From Morinoia aosen (Eukaryota > Arthropoda > Malacostraca > Amphipoda > Talitridae), in NCBI GenBank assembly GCA_030386875.1, contig CM059578.1, positions 24,041,009-24,105,008 of the forward strand: DNA of 64,000 nt, given 5' to 3'. The translations under genes and the position numbers were made by a program. Shown one piece after another: positions 45,230-57,723 of this stretch. The notes beneath the pieces are model-generated. The model saw nothing but the letters and a program-made list of their open reading frames with translations, had not been told where the DNA came from and searched no databases. Numbering within the stretch: the stretch's first letter is position 1; each line of letters starts with the position of its first letter.

Positions 45230-46440
45230 AAACAGAGTTTCCCGGTAGTAACTTACGCGTTCAACTGAACGTAGAAAACTTTTGCAATTTTCATATCGCA
45301 TGAATTTTTATTGTCGGGAGAGCAATTCTTTGAAAAATTCTTCATGGGAACAAGTAGTGAAAGAATAATTGAAAGGCTTGATTTGCAATAAGTTTAAGAG
45401 TTTCGCTTTTACGTCACTATTTTTTTCGTTCACTTTTTATGCAGGAGTGTATTCTCCATGTTCTGTTACTGGCAGGTGCCACCGTAGTTTACGCTTTCCT
45501 TTTCTCGATTAAATAAGCAATATCACTATGTTCTGGTGTACAGTACGTAAAATCGTTCATAATAAATAGGGTTTCACCAGGGATTTTGCAATAAATTCAT
45601 TTTCCTGAAGAGCACTTCGCTTGTAAGCTGTTCTTCGTTGAGCTTTTGTGAAAAATTACGCCTGTAATTCGTTGCAAAAAGTGAAGGTGTGACTTTGAAT
45701 ACTAAAATACCTTAAGGGCTAACAATATGAACTATGTCACATATATTTCCCTGTCAAACTTCTGTGGCGTTGCATTTAGGGAACAATAACAAAAGAACAT
45801 GTAGATATTACCTTCAGGAAAATTGAACGAAACCGTTTCCATATAATAATAAAATCATCCAAACTGTTATAATTTCCAACAGTTATTTCGCTCGTTCTGT
45901 TCATTTTCAAACTTTATGCCAAATTGAAATATTTCCCGGCAAATCCAAGTCCGTTCCTCAGAAACGAATAACATTTTTAGCATATTTTTCTGGAATATTT
46001 GCGCGCACTGCCTGAAGGCGTTATTAAAAATAATAAGCACACATCATAGACAGATCAAATAGACCGCGCAAAAAAAGTACACAGATCGAAAAGGTTGCGC
46101 GAGCCTAGCGAATTATTAGGGTCAATGCTCCTACAGACACTATCTCTCATTTGATGTTATATAGTTCGAGTTCAGTTTTATCGTTATAGTTTTAGGTTTA
46201 TAGTTTCATAGTTCGTTATAATTTTATAGGTAAACGTTTTTCTTTTACAGATAGCATCTTTCAGTAATACGAATAAAGAATGAGTATGAAATGGAAGTTC
46301 CTATTCAAGCACAAAAAAATTTCGACTCACCTACTGACTATACCTTTAAACGTTCAACATTAATTCTGTGAATGTAACATTAAAATTATATCAATGTAAA
46401 ATTGACAAATAAGCATCAGGAAGTTAACCACTCTTGATTC
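45230..46440. other. unannotated stretch
   Basis: AT-rich. A short run of TATAGTT(T/C) words occurs near 46160-46230. No gene supported. Confidence 0.4.
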
Positions 46441-46462
46441 ACTCAACGTCAGCCTCGTGAAG

Positions 46463-46633
46463 ATGGCCGCTGTAGAAGCGCTGTGTATTTCGGAGCCGAT
46501 AGGTTGGAGTATACAAATAATATTCCTCATCTGGTGTGTTATCGAGAGGCTTTATAAATTCAGCAAAAACACAAGGCTCAGCAGGGAAGATCGCTTCATC
46601 GACCGGATCAGATTGCTCATATTCTCACGTTAA
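46463..46633 (+). CDS. candidate small membrane protein ORF (56 aa)
   Basis: ATG in a strong context (AAG before, G after) opens 56 codons to TAA at 46631-46633. The peptide starts MAAVEALCISEPIGWSIQII and has one hydrophobic segment (GWSIQIIFLIWCVIERL) followed by a basic/acidic tail (SREDRFIDRIRLLIF). The local sequence is GC-richer than the flanks. The layout suits a single-pass small membrane protein, but there is no homology claim and a chance ORF cannot be excluded. Confidence 0.28.
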   Translation: MAAVEALCISEPIGWSIQIIFLIWCVIERLYKFSKNTRLSREDRFIDRIRLLIFSR

Positions 46634-46639
46634 TTGTTG

Positions 46640-47460
46640 CCTGCGTTGCCCATTCGAAAAAAATTGCATTGCTAACAAGATCGCATTACCGAAAGGATTG
46701 ACGAGTAACAGGATTGCTCTCTAAGAAGGATTTCAGTTCCAGATGAATGTCACTACTACTTACCCTTGCATCATTGAGCTAGAAACAGATTATATTCTCT
46801 GAGAGGATCATAATGCTTTCATTACGAAATTAGGGCCCAGCTTAGTGTGACTCCAGAGAATATTCCTCGACCGTGAAGCTCGTTGGAGTTTTGTGTGCAC
46901 CTCACTCCATTTTCGCTCTCAAAGTACAAATTATTATCCCTACTCTCATATAACTTTTAATTCAACGGAATTATTAACGAGATAAGGAAGTTTTTTTTCC
47001 ATGCAAAAATTACAGTCGTTCTAGCTTTTCTGTTAAAATACGGAGAATATGGTTCGTAATTTTCACAAAATACTTCTGACAATCTTTCAAATTCTATCTC
47101 ACGGTCAGTATACAAAAACGAAATGATGATGCTACAATTCTGACAGATAAACCAACGAAATGGTCACGCTTTGAGTGACAGGCCTAATTGGTCTTTTAGA
47201 GAGTTGCCAGGCGTCGTGGGCATCACAGTTTTTTACAGGAACGAATCGAAATCGCAGTGGACCGAATGCTATAATTCTTGCTCTGTCTGAGGAGCAGAAG
47301 TGGTCACTCGTGTACCAGGAAATTATCCCTGCGTTCGCATTCTGTAAGCTCAACCAGTTGACTCTGGTGATCCATTGTTTGCTCTGGGAGGTCCTATATT
47401 AATCAATACGACCGCAGTGACCGAGAGATTTCCTGCAATATAACCATGCACCATGAAATA
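46640..47460. other. unannotated stretch
   Basis: Both strands are open at 47132-47402 over about 75 codons without a known motif. The minus version is Arg/Phe-rich (RIIAFGPLRFRFVPVKN). No splice sites fixed. Confidence 0.3.
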
Positions 47461-47474
47461 TTTAGAATGGCAGT

Positions 47475-47645
47475 AATGAATTGAACCATGATAAGTAGTT
47501 TAAGTTTTTAACTTTGCGCTACTGAATATTTTTAATGGAGGCAATGACAAAACAATTCACAGTAGCTTAAGTTTTTAACCATGCGTTGTGGAATAATTGT
47601 AATAGCATCAGTGAACCGAAGAATGTTAAGAAGCCTAAGTTTTTT
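47475..47645. repeat. degenerate duplication of about 70 bp
   Basis: AGTAGTTTAAGTTTTTAACT, AGTAGCTTAAGTTTTTAACC and GAAGCCTAAGTTTTTT recur at similar spacing with related flanks (GCGCTACTGAATA and GCGTTGTGGAATA). Confidence 0.65.
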
Positions 47646-47686
47646 TTTGTTGAAGTTCTCGCTTTATAACGTCGTTGACATATACG

Positions 47687-47711
47687 TGACTATATGACTA
47701 TATGACTATAT
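47687..47711. repeat. TGACTATA microsatellite
   Basis: Three copies of TGACTATA(TG) in a row. Confidence 0.85.
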
Positions 47712-47714
47712 GTT

Positions 47715-49675
47715 ATCACGAGAGTTTGCAAATAAAGACTTATATGCAGGTTGGGAATGTAAATTACATTGAGATCGAATCTAGCACAGATAAGTTCGGG
47801 TTTGGTTGGGTAAAATTAAGAAAAGATTGGTTTGCTTAGGTTGGATAAAATTTGCTCATTTGAACGAAAATTGTACTTATTTCAGTCAAAATTTGTTTAA
47901 AATAACATGACAATGTATATCGAACGAGACAAAAGTTCTAGCACTGATATATAAAAGAATGCTCCCGAGTCAGGCACTGTAGCAACACAAAGGGAAGCTG
48001 GCCAGCCAAACTTACGCCCAAAACTCTTTAAATAATATTCCTGAAGAAATCTTTGAATTACTAATTTCGTTTTACTTAAGAAAGTCATAGAGTTACTGAC
48101 TCGAATAACAGACTTTCATTTGGTTCATCAATTTAATTAGGTGTGAAAAACAAAAGATTCTCTTCTAGAATTCACGTTCGTATGTGTGCTCAAGGCTCAT
48201 AAGTTCCTTTGAGTGTTGTGGAAAACCATGACTTAGTCGTATTTTTTATTTCAAGATCGAATTATCATATATTGGTTTGCCGATATTTAAAGAAAAAAGA
48301 AAAACTTTTCTAAAACATTCATTTCAAATATTACTTTACTTATGGTGCTTAGCTGTTATAATTTACCGTGGCTGCGCACGTGTAGTATTTTGAAGATATT
48401 CCTTGGAAATGCTCGTATTGAGTAATCAAATAGTCAATGTGAAATGTTTCTGACGAGTTGCAAGCTTTTTTGAAACAGCATTCAAAAAATGGAACATTAT
48501 GTGTTTTTTTTTGCGCACAGAAATATGACCGTGCCGATTGTGGTGAGATTATACATTTCTTTCCCATGTTATATTACATTTTTCTTATTTCAATTGTCAG
48601 ACGCAGCGTTAAACGAATTTAGCTCGTCCTTCGTAGCATTCGAGAACAGTTTGCGCTTTTAAAAATTTATTTTATACGAAGTGCAACGCAGTCATCAGCC
48701 TAGAATGTTAGTTTATGATTCAAATTTAAATTGCATCACATTGTACTTTCTTATAAATATTTCTTCACATGAAAAATAAAAAATATAAGTATCAATAAAA
48801 TATATTTTATTATCTATTATAAAATATATCCATATATTATATCTATATAATATAAAAAATCTATGTAAAATACCTATTTAACAGGAAGAATATAAATATC
48901 TATTAAATATGAAACGCAGCGTTTTCATAAGTCTGCAAAGTCAGTTTATGATTCCAATTCAAATTGCTTCACTACGCACTTTCAGCTCCTCGCGTGAATC
49001 ACATACCTAGAAAATGAGGCGGTAGCACACTTTTGATTCAAATTTTTTGTTCATTGTGCAATTGTTTCATTCGTAGTCGGTAACGTGGGGATTTTAAGTG
49101 TCGTTCAACGTGGCTATGGCTATTGTTCGATTAGTAATCAGAAAAATCACTTTGCGTAGAATGAGGTTTTTGAAAAAAAAATTCAGTCACCAAACCTTAT
49201 TCGACGTCAGTAAGAAATTATGGTAACATCATTAACATTTTCCTTTCAGGTTAAAGAGCCAGACCTCTCGCAAAAATAACGCGGTCTTGGGTTTTGAAAA
49301 TAACTTGTGCTTTTAACATTTTCACATAAGTCTTATCATCAGTGTTCAGCTAACAATGCTTAAAAAAAATCGAGCAAAATATTCTCATTGAAAGAACCCT
49401 TTAGGTTACATCTACATTTCATCTCACAAAGCGTTCTATTTAAATAAATTTTAACTTCTTCCCTCCGAAAATGTTAGCGATTGGACGGGCTGAAAGATGC
49501 GATGACATCCGCTTTAATACATCGGCTGATATTTAAATTAAATGCTTTCATAAATTCACCCATGAACATTTCATAAGTCCACGTGCCAACTCGCACCTCG
49601 TGTGATGTCTTGTGTCAGTAATACACAACCCTCAATCGCCCTGCAAAAAATGATGAATTGTTTAATTACGAAGGA
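47715..49675. other. unannotated stretch
   Basis: AT-rich with a low-complexity TATA-rich core at 48780-48860. Two diverged copies of a motif (AACGCAG...AGTTTATGATTC.AATT.AAATTGC.TCAC) occur at 48681-48745 and 48911-48975. No gene supported. Confidence 0.4.
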
Positions 49676-49680
49676 AATTT

Positions 49681-50200
49681 GAAAGGTGTGGTTAGGAACG
49701 AACTTTATCTTAACCATCTATTCGTATTACATCGATAATTATCACTGAGGTACGCTAGTGTCCCATTTATTACGGAGCGGAGGAATTTTTCAATTGTTCT
49801 GATAAAAATGTTGGTACTATCTTGGCAGGGCCGAATGCAATTTTTTTATGGTAGGAAACGTGAACGGTGCTCTTAGGAACAAACATCATTTTAACTATCA
49901 ATTAGTGTTAGTTAATAAGAGTGTTCAACCAGCCAAAATTCACAAATACGAGTATGTCTTCATTTTAACCATTTATTACTGTTATTCAGTGGGAGTGTTT
50001 AACCAATAGAAATTCACAAATCTGTTTCGAAAATTATTATCAATGAGGTACTAAAGTGTCTCATTTATTGCGAAGTTGAAGATTTTTTTTTGTTCTAATA
50101 TAAACATCGGTGCTATTTAGGCGGGGTCTGGTAGAATTTTTCTATCGGTCTAATATAAATATTAGTGATATTTAGGCGGAGTCTTGTAAAACGTTTCTGG
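49681..50200. repeat. complex local duplication
   Basis: Segments recur in shuffled lengths. TTAGGAACRAAC, TTTTAACCATYTATTA and CAATGAGGTAC..AGTGTC.CATTTATT.CG appear at 49690-49780 and again at 49870-50070. TCTAATATAAA.AT..GTG.TATTTAGGCGG.GTCT appears at 50095 and 50145. It is consistent with serial unequal duplication of a unit of roughly 100-300 bp. Confidence 0.65.
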
Positions 50201-50424
50201 GGAACATCACAGATGCATGAGTTTGGAAGCCCGGAAAAGAAGCCTCGCAAATGCCGTTATAATGAGCTCCTGGACAACAAACTTTATAGTCGTCGGCGAA
50301 TGTTGGCTTTTTTATCACTATTTCCAATACGATGAAAGTTAGGAATTTAGGTCATTAAATAATTAACAATTAAATAATTGCTATCAAGAAGCAGTTTCAC
50401 GTTGATCTTTTCCTCCTAGGTAAA

Positions 50425-50600
50425 TAATTTTGCTTACGCACTCGTCATTAACGAAGTGATTTTTGTAAAATATTGTTTACACTCGCATTATTAACGAAGA
50501 GTTTCTTGTTAAATATTGTTTACGTACACGATATTGGCGTCAAGTTTCCTATAAAATATTGTTCATGCACTCGATATTAACGGCGCATTTCCTTTTAAAT
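50425..50600. repeat. 43-bp tandem repeat, about 4 copies
   Basis: AAAATATTGTTTACGCACTCG followed by ATATTAACGAAG and TTTCYTRT. TATTGTT starts at 50471, 50514 and 50557, exactly 43 bp apart, with a diverged first copy near 50428. Confidence 0.85.
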
Positions 50601-50739
50601 AATTACAACAGAAATTTCACACTATACCGAAAACAAGAGACGCGAGAAATTAAAAAAAATTTCGAAATAATTTTTCCAAGCACTGAGTGTGACTGAGACA
50701 ACAGAGTTTGTTGCGACTGCAGAGTGAAACTCAGCTCAC

Positions 50740-51840
50740 TTATTCGCTTGCTGAAATACACGTGATCTTTTTTATTATGATTTGCTGCAATACACGTGCC
50801 CTTTTTTGTTATGATTCGCTGCAATACACGTGCCCTTTTTTGTTATGATTTGCTGCAATACACGTGCCCTTTTTTGTTATGATTCGCTGCAATACACGTG
50901 CCCTTTTTTGTTATGATTTGCTGCAATACACGTGCTCTTTTTTATTATGATTCGCTGCAAAACACGTGCCCTTTTGTATAGTGATTCGCAGCAAAACACG
51001 TGCCCTTTGGTGTAGTGATTTGCTGCAATACACGTGCATTTTTGTATAGTGATTCGCTGCCAAACACGTGTCCTTTTTTATTATGATTCGCTGCAATACA
51101 CGTGCCCTTTTTTATTATGATTCGCTGCAATACACGTGCCCTTTTTTATTATGATTCGCTGCAATACACGTGCCCTTTTTTATTATGATTCGCTGCAAAA
51201 CACGTGCCCTTTTGTCTAGTGATTCGCTGCAAAACACGTGCCCTTTGGTATAGTGATTCGCTGTAATACACGTGCCCTTTTTTATTGTGATTCGCTGCAA
51301 TACACGTGCCCTTTTTTATTGTGATTCGCTGCAATACACGTGCCCTTTTTTATTATGATTCGCTGCAATACACGTGCCCTTTTGTATAGTGATTCGCTGC
51401 AAAACACGTGCCCTTTTTTATTGTGATTCGCTGCAATACACGTGCCCTTTTTTATTATGATTCGCTGCAATACACGTGCCCTTTTTTATTATGATTCGCT
51501 GCAATACACGTGCCCTTTTTTATTATGATTCGCTGCAATACAGGTGCCCTTTTGTATAGTGATTCGCTGCAATACACGTGCCCTTTTTGTATAGTGATTC
51601 GTTGAAATATACGAGTCTTTTTTCAAAGCGATTTGCTGAAATACGCGTGCTCTTTTTATGGTGATTCGCTGAAATACATGTGCCCTTTTTGTATAGTTAT
51701 TCGCTGAAATATACGAGTTCTTTTCCATTGTGATTCGCTGAAGTACACGTGCCGTTTTTGTATAATGATTTGCTGAAATATAAGCGTCCTTTTCATGGCG
51801 ATTCGTCTAAATGACCGTGCCCTTTTTTATGGCGATTTCA
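50740..51840. repeat. 34-bp tandem repeat with an E-box in each unit, about 32 copies
   Basis: Unit: GATTCGCTGCAATACACGTG followed by CCCTTTTTTATTAT. The period is 34 bp for about 25 copies, with diverged copies at the 3' end (after 51600). Almost every unit contains the palindrome CACGTG, the high-affinity site for bHLH factors. Variants TTTTTTATTAT, TTTTGTATAGT and TTTTTTGTTAT occur in blocks, which shows multi-unit duplication. Since three units make 102 bp, each minus frame stays open with a 34-residue cycle (KKGTCIAANHN, RARVLQRI, GHVYCSES). The ORFs have no independent coding evidence. Confidence 0.97.
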
Positions 51841-51849
51841 TTGATTCAT

Positions 51850-54000
51850 TCTAGGCTAAATTGTCATATTTTTGGTCTGAATACAAAATCGTTTTAATTG
51901 TTCGATAGCTGTTTTCAAGAGTAGGTTGGTTGTTGACGCTTGATGCTAAAAAATCATTGCGCAAAATTGTAAAAAGCATTATTTCGGAATATGCAGAAAT
52001 TTGTCTGTTTTTCATCACAACTTCCATCAACATTCATTTATCAACCATAAAGGCTTACTCTTCAAATCAAATTTAGAGTCTCCGTCAGAGTATGAAACGA
52101 AATATAACTCAACTGAACACTTGAAACTGGAAAAGATAAACTTATTTGAAACTCTATGAAGGAAGGATTTAGAGGACCTCAACTAACCAGTCAAGTTTTG
52201 GAGTCTTCGCTGATTATTATAAAGGAAAGTTATTTTAAAATTTGGAATATCAAAAAACGAAACGTAATAAGAAGTTTTTGATAGGAGTTTCACAAAAAAT
52301 TTTTACAATGCATGTGCTTCTGAGAAGAATACTTTATGAAAGATTTTGCATCTGTAAATCTATAGTGTAAAGTCTGAAAAAATACACGGAAAAACGGCTT
52401 TATTCTTAAGCGAATTCAATTTGAAACATTTGCTGATATGAGGTGTCATACCCTGTTAAAAATCGCCACAGTGCTAAGGTAGTTTAGAACAAGAAATAAT
52501 AATGTTGCGGTACGTACGTAACGTCGGCATTTAAAGCAGCAGTTTATAACTCTGTTATTGTCTGTGTCACTGCAGCGATTCCACCAAACAGCCTCACTGA
52601 TCGGAAACGAAGTGCATCGGGCAGCTGTAAAGTAGTTCTCTATAATGACCCATCGAGCCTTCTAACAACATGCGCTGTTTTCACTCGTGTCTAGTTTTTA
52701 CTCCGCACTTTCAACAAAATAGTTATCACCAACAACATACTAAGATTTGTAGCAAAAAGCACCACTGTGACGCGGGTGTAGTTTTTATGGCCCTAAATGT
52801 CAAACATCAGATGTCAGTCTTTGCTGTAAATAGCCCTATTGGTGCGATGTACTGCCCGAATTAGACCCTAAATGATCTCGCTCCCATAAATTGTAGAAAA
52901 CCATTAGACACACCGCGCCGAACTTACTTGAGAATTGAAAGGCCACTGTAGTTCTATAATTCCCTCAAAATCTTTTAACTTAGTTCAGAAACATGTTGCA
53001 TTTTTTGCAAAATATGAAAATGGGTTATTGAGTGAGGACTCATACCATTCAATGAAAGCAACAGAAATTCAGAAAAATGCTCGTCGGAGCAAAATTTCCT
53101 TACGTTCGTTAAGTTCATTTATCAAGTGTTAACCTTCTCATTTTTACGTATTAAAAACCATATGACGTACATGAATACTAGCTGCGACGTAATTAACGCT
53201 TGGCAACATTTAAGAATTCATAATCCGTTCAGAAAAAATTAAATGGGAAACACTTCAAGTGAAATCGATGGAGATTTTTAGTAAAAAAATTCTGTCGTGA
53301 ACAAAAGTGAAAGATTCTTAACCATAGTTTCTTCTTAACCATGGCTAATTAAATCCTTTTTATAACTTATAGACTAACCGATCATTCTTTGTAGTTATTC
53401 TTATTCCCTTAAGTAAAATTTCAAACATTCCATCACCTCCTTACAGAGCCAAACCTGATAAGCATAGCAAGAAGAAATTTATATAAATAAACATTTCTGA
53501 GCTACCGAAGCAGATTGTAAATTATTTTTTCAATTCTCTGTGGCTAAATATATATCTCCGTCGCTTTATAATTAATTTTTGGTTCGGGATAAATCATCAA
53601 TTTTTCCGTTTTGTTCTTCAGTGTGGAAAGAAGGATGGACAGTAGCTTTAGGTCGCCATGCGTTGTGTTCTCACACAGATTTTTTCAGGGTAGTCAAATG
53701 GTCGAAAAATTAAGTACCGGAAAAAGGACGATTGTTAGCTATCGCTTTTAACATTACGATTATAGGCGCTGAAAATTTCCGCTGGATGCACTGGCTTTCT
53801 TCTACTGAGAACTTTGTTATTATTCGTAATTTCAACAAATTGTGTGAAGTTTTTTGGAATTTTTTCCCAAAACGAAAAAGTTTGGAAAGTTAGAAATCCC
53901 TTCCCCAGTTCTAATCATTTTAGTATCTGTTTAAAAAATTAAGTGGAAAAAAACTGTCAAAGAAATTTAATAGGGATGACAGTATTTTTCGTTTTAAATT
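51850..54000. other. unannotated stretch
   Basis: AT-rich. ORFs at 52670-52864 and 52935-53132 (plus) have no known domain. No repeats seen. Confidence 0.4.
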
Positions 54001-56020
54001 ATAATATTATGAATATTAATTTCGGTTACACGAAGTGTTGCTAATAAGTAGAATAGCGCCAAACACCGATAAATAAATCAATGACCTCAAGCGGGCAGTC
54101 TTCACCAACAACGAAATTCGAGGACAACTTTTGCCAATGTCTTTTTCGTAGTCTTTTATATTGTAGTGCGGAATTAGGATCAGCATATATTGCTCCACTG
54201 TAGTTTAGAAAACGCCTTTTTTGATACTGAAATGAGAGTTTGCTCTCATAGCGGGGGGCGATGTTCAAATAATCCATTGAATTTTTAGCTAACTAGCATC
54301 CAGGTATTCACCATCCTTAAAGGGCTATTTAAGTACATGTCTTAGAAAATGATAGAGAAAAACATAAGCATTCTATTTGATTAAATCTTAAATTATGTCA
54401 ACATTCAATATGTTACCCAGCTTATAACTTACATCGAACAACAAATAAAAATATAAAAAAACTGCAGCGATATCATATAATATGCAAAATACACACTGAA
54501 TTAAGCAAAAAATGTTTACTGGTACAATTTGCAATGAGCTGTATGAAAAAAATATTCCAGACGTTCATGTCAGTACATATAAAGGGCGCACTTGGGAGGG
54601 TTCAAGTATGTGGCCTACTGATATCGACTTTTAAAAGAACCAATCTTAAACTCATATGTTTTAGTACTTTAATGTTTAAATTTCTTTTCTCGTTCTCATA
54701 GTGCCCTATAAGCCCTAATTATCTTGGCATTGTAACGCCTGAAGAGACAATGCATCGATGCATTTAGGAAGCTTCAAGCTGGAGGAAACAGAGTTGAGTT
54801 AAAATAGTTTTTATTAATATTCAATGAAAATTCATGGTCGAAATAACTAATTGTGTTATGTCGAACATTTTTATATGAACGAAAACAAATTTCAATCAAA
54901 AACTCTGATTGAGACCCAAGCTGAACTCTCGTGACATTGCACCGAATTTATCGCAAGGGAAACTAATGACACATATTCATTGATTTAGATTGATGCCCAA
55001 CGGAAACGGTCGCTGCAGTAATTAAATATCGCTTTAACCGAGGATGGCTTTCATGCGAGGATCACTGTCCACGTCTTTACTTTCTACTCAGAGACTCAGC
55101 AGAACGACTGATATAATATGCAGTGAAGTTTTTGTTATACAGTAAATGACGAGCTTGTATTGCTCGAAGGCAGTCGATAATTAACTTCAAGTCTCTGAAT
55201 AGCACCTGTTCAGATGCAAGTCTTTTAAGATTGAGCTAAAGGGTCTACGAGAATACTCTAAGCCTCTTGTAGATCATCATCTCCTAATAAATTTTGAAAA
55301 ACATCTCGTATTTATGCGACTTTTCATGCTTCAAAATATGATGCAAGGATAGTTCATTTTTTTTACAAAGGAGTTATCTATTAATTGTGATAAATGACTA
55401 AATATATCGATATTAAAATATATTTATGTGTTCTAACATAAATAATTCTGTTCAAAGTAGAATCTTTCCGTTTAAGTTATGTACTTATCATCCTTTTATA
55501 ATTGTAGGTTCATACCAAAAGGCAATGTCATCACCACGGTTGTTGTCTTGTGTATTGAGCGTTACTAAGCTTCTCGACTTCTCACAAAATCAATTTTATT
55601 CTACCTCAATAAAAGATTACGGAAGTGCTCACCGTAGCCTTCAGGCATCATTCAAATTAGGCATACGGGTTAAAAAATCGTATTTTTACGGAAATAATTG
55701 TCCGTATTCATGGGAACATAATAAATCGTAGTCCTATAGACCTAACTGAACATAATCGTATGAACATCATTAAACGTAGCCAAATCAATACAATTGAACA
55801 TCGTTGCTAATTGAGCAGCTGCATAGCGTTTAGAATTTGGCTCTTGAACGTTTCAGGTGAACTGATCTTTGTTTCGTGCACCAGGTAATTTTTTTCATTT
55901 GAGAGAAAATCGAATAAATTTTGCCGAAATGCTTTTTTCGCTCTTGCATAACAGACAGGAACCAAGTCGGCTTCGGCAAAAAATTACAATCCAAGTTACG
56001 AAAGACTGGAACTTCTGTTC
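54000..56020. other. unannotated stretch
   Basis: No supported gene. Overlapping minus ORFs at 54016-54277 and a plus ORF at 55426-55731 (101 codons, TTG/GTG-type start) lack recognisable motifs. Confidence 0.4.
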
Positions 56021-56021
56021 A

Positions 56022-56276
56022 CTAAAAAAGTAAATTCATAACAGCAAAGTTCACACTATCCAATCCGTACGCATATGCCTTAATGAATTGGAATGGAAAC
56101 CCTTTTTCTACATCACCTTTACTCGTGTTTGCCGAAATCGTGGCTAGCGCTGACCGCGATGGAATTGCAATCCCAAACCAAAAAACCTTGGTAGAAAAGA
56201 ATAATACATCCCATTGGATAAGTGCAGTAAGGAATATAAACGGCAAAAATAACAAATCTGATTTCAATCTAGACAC
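56022..56276 (-). CDS. hypothetical hydrophobic ORF (84 codons)
   Basis: Opens with GTG. One long hydrophobic segment (LFLPFIFLTALIQWDVLFFS) is followed by VFWFGIAIPSRSALATI, a polar stretch, and GFPFQFIKAYAYGLDSVNF before TAG. The residue pattern looks more protein-like than most frames here, with a hydrophobic N-terminus and an aromatic GFPF-containing C-terminus. No ATG or splice sites were settled. The plus strand is open as well. It might be a remnant of a membrane protein gene, possibly of bacterial origin, but that is speculative. Confidence 0.2.
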   Translation of the reverse strand: MSRLKSDLLFLPFIFLTALIQWDVLFFSTKVFWFGIAIPSRSALATISANTSKGDVEKGFPFQFIKAYAYGLDSVNFAVMNLLF

Positions 56277-56279
56277 TAT

Positions 56280-56780
56280 ACATACTATGAAATATGTATA
56301 ACACTTGCAATGAACCTCTTACGAACCATAGTTTCATAATAATTATCGAGTATTTTGTTGCACCTATATAAGAAATGCATTCATTCGAAAAAGCATCGTT
56401 AAAAGGTGTAAAAATTTCCCGAATGTTGACTATCTGTTGCATTTACACTGTTTGAAGCTCTCAACATCAATTGCAAATCTCATCCGGACTTGGAAACTCA
56501 TGCTACAGTATAAACGAATCACAATAACCACAGTCTCATTAAGTTCGAGTCATGTTACACTGAAAACGCATTCACACTGTGTGCCCACAAAGCCATTTAA
56601 CACTGTTAACGTTGTGAAAGATTTTAGAACACTGAAGCATAGTTCAATTCGATGAAAGATTATAGTGAAGGGTCGTCATACTGTGAAGGAAAAGACTTGT
56701 TTGCTCAAATATAGACCGAAGTTCTTTGTCTCGTTGACTTTCAAGTGAAGCATAAGCATTAGTTAACAAGTACGTGTCTG
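56280..56780. other. unannotated stretch
   Basis: AT-rich. The plus ORF at 56437-56655 is unsupported. Confidence 0.4.
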
Positions 56781-57270
56781 AAAGTGAGAGGAACTAAAGA
56801 ATGAGACTCCTGAGCAGAGGGAAGACCGAAGGGCGGGGTGTTAAGGTCTTTCTTTCTGTGGGTGGCCGCAAGTTGTTGCCCGAATTCCCTTTCTTATCAA
56901 TAACGACCTCAGACGCACGGCAGTTATCGTAATTCAGTAATAATTTGCTCCTACAAAACCTCATGCACAACTTTCGCGCTGCCCGAGCACACCTAAGCGA
57001 TGTAGCAAGGCAGAGAGAAAACAAGAAACTGGTTTTTCATTCAAAGTTTTTGTCTCGTTCGAAGAGAGCGTGAGCAAAGCGCGATAACTGGTTGTCGAAA
57101 GGGGCACCGAAGTGTCCCCCACCACCTTCCACGAACGACTGAAGCTTCCCTCTCGTCTGACCCTCAGCCACTCAGCATCCAGCAGCCCTCTTTCTTTGCT
57201 ACAGCATCAGCCAGCCGAGCAAGCCGTCCTTGCTCAGCCTTTTTGCGTAGATCAGCCTTCGCTGGAAAAC
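56780..57270. promoter_or_regulatory. GC-rich island, possible promoter or 5' UTR
   Basis: Markedly GC-richer and pyrimidine-rich than its surroundings, with several CpGs and CAGC words (CCAGCAGCCC, CAGCCAGCCG). A plus frame from about 57080 to 57284 is open without ATG and is Ser/Leu/Pro-rich, as is common for untranslated leader sequence. No core promoter motif stands out. Function is inferred only from composition. Confidence 0.3.
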
Positions 57271-57417
57271 TATTTCTCGTGCTAAAAGTCGTAACGTCAG
57301 CAGACTACATTGGTTCTTTCAATCATAAATATTTGCTAAAGAGTTGGTTGGTATAACATCACAGCATAAAGTACTTATTACAATACATTTTCACACGTCC
57401 ATCAACATGGCTTTTGA

Positions 57418-57723
57418 ATGTCAACACAAAGAATAGTGCAAAACACGAACACTCACCGTAAGCTAAAAGTAATGATTGGTTGTCCTGAAAAAAATATCAT
57501 ATCGCGAAAGTATGAAATAAAAGTTTTTTCCATGTATTCAGTTCATCCGTCTTGTCTTTCAAGGCTAGCAGGTGCGGTGGATATTACTTTTCAGGAAGCA
57601 CGTCAGATATATGAGCCACCTGTTATTCGTAAATATTCCAGTTGGAATTCCTACAAAAAATTGGGGAGAATGTCCTTAGCGGGACGGATTCCTACGAGCT
57701 TATTGGGGACAATTTTCATTTAA
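57418..57723 (+). CDS. hypothetical ORF (101 aa)
   Basis: ATG start, downstream of the GC-rich island, and preceded by a 9-codon ATG frame at 57407. The peptide starts MSTQRIVQNTNTHRK and is basic, with no recognised domain, signal peptide or repeat. Composition is weakly protein-like. It could be chance. Confidence 0.15.
   Translation: MSTQRIVQNTNTHRKLKVMIGCPEKNIISRKYEIKVFSMYSVHPSCLSRLAGAVDITFQEARQIYEPPVIRKYSSWNSYKKLGRMSLAGRIPTSLLGTIFI

Noticed and set aside
50603..51728. Chain of 61-79-codon minus-strand ORFs with KKGTCIAANHN repeats
   Set aside because: They follow from the 34-bp array (3 x 34 = 102 bp keeps all frames open) and have no support outside it.
50740..51840. CRISPR-like array
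   Set aside because: The whole unit repeats with no unique spacers, and the context is eukaryotic. It is a minisatellite.
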